Source of the DNA: Pseudomonas nabeulensis | GTDB lineage: Bacteria > Pseudomonadota > Gammaproteobacteria > Pseudomonadales > Pseudomonadaceae | DNA: 60,473 bases | Direction: 5' to 3' | Assembly (NCBI RefSeq): GCF_004682045.1 | Contig: NZ_QUZT01000040.1 | Span: 1-60,473 of the forward strand | Shown: positions 60,432-60,473 of the stretch, in pieces | Layout of the letters: every line of letters starts with the position of its first letter | Numbering within the stretch: the stretch's first letter is position 1 | Notes under the pieces: generated by a model | The model's database searches: none | The model's input: only the letters and a program-made list of their open reading frames with translations | What the model was told of the DNA's origin: nothing | Program-made: the position numbers and the translations under genes

Positions 60432-60473
60432 TCAGTTAAGAGATGACCAGAACACACTGCCTTTGTAGTGAGC

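Overview
The window looks like chromosomal DNA of a fluorescent Pseudomonas (P. fluorescens group). Three things point there: the gacA–uvrC–pgsA–tRNA-Gly block with a TTG-initiated gacA, an Hcp1-type type VI secretion protein, and many GTGGGAGGGGGCTTGCCCCCGAT-type REP sequences between genes. Naming a strain from sequence alone is not possible.

Layout. (1) 41-5289, minus: an enterobactin-type iron uptake cluster in the order pfeR-pfeS-pfeA-pfeE, with a Fur-box-like site before the receptor. (2) 5331-15269, minus: eight overlapping or nearly abutting genes, from a TonB-dependent receptor through a polar amino acid ABC transporter (including a fused binding protein-permease) to an FAD oxidoreductase, an SDR, an MmgE/PrpD protein and an M19 dipeptidase. 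A LysR gene diverges from it. (3) 16699-20849: an acid phosphatase lipoprotein, hcp, and divergent from hcp a putative membrane-active T6SS effector with a four-helix partner, then a protein with a GIY-YIG-like domain. (4) 21090-24935: a TonB receptor and a Tat-exported PhoD phosphatase. (5) 24936-25709: a gene-free island of REP, REPIN and larger palindromic repeats. (6) 25710-36300, minus: a second scavenging operon (class II aldolase, SsuA-like binding protein, TonB receptor, flavin monooxygenase, complete Dpp-type ABC transporter). (7) 36894-38582: a BrnT/BrnA toxin-antitoxin pair and a LysR gene, then another repeat island. (8) 39079-46752: a BCCT transporter divergent from a Rieske oxygenase, aldehyde dehydrogenase, rubredoxin-FAD reductase fusion, amine oxidase and cupin, probably for a quaternary or methylated amine. 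(9) 46913-52505: a diguanylate cyclase, an XRE regulator, two MFS transporters and a LysR gene. (10) 52533-54258: a metallophosphoesterase gene between 64-bp direct repeats that include the 3' end of tRNA-Gly, which looks like an old integration footprint. (11) 54319-58693: pgsA, uvrC, gacA, an XRE regulator, a phage-type DNA-binding protein and a GNAT acetyltransferase. (12) 58838-60387: a DAHP synthase preceded by two short reading frames rich in aromatic residues and a strong intrinsic terminator, i.e. an attenuation region.

The main themes are nutrient scavenging through outer-membrane receptors joined to dedicated inner-membrane transporters and catabolic enzymes, interbacterial competition, and global regulation. 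The most interesting non-gene signals are the tandem leader peptides before the DAHP synthase, the tRNA-Gly footprint, and a repeat family whose palindromic core shows a compensatory base-pair change between copies. No searches or folding programs were run; family assignments rest on recognised motifs and gene order.
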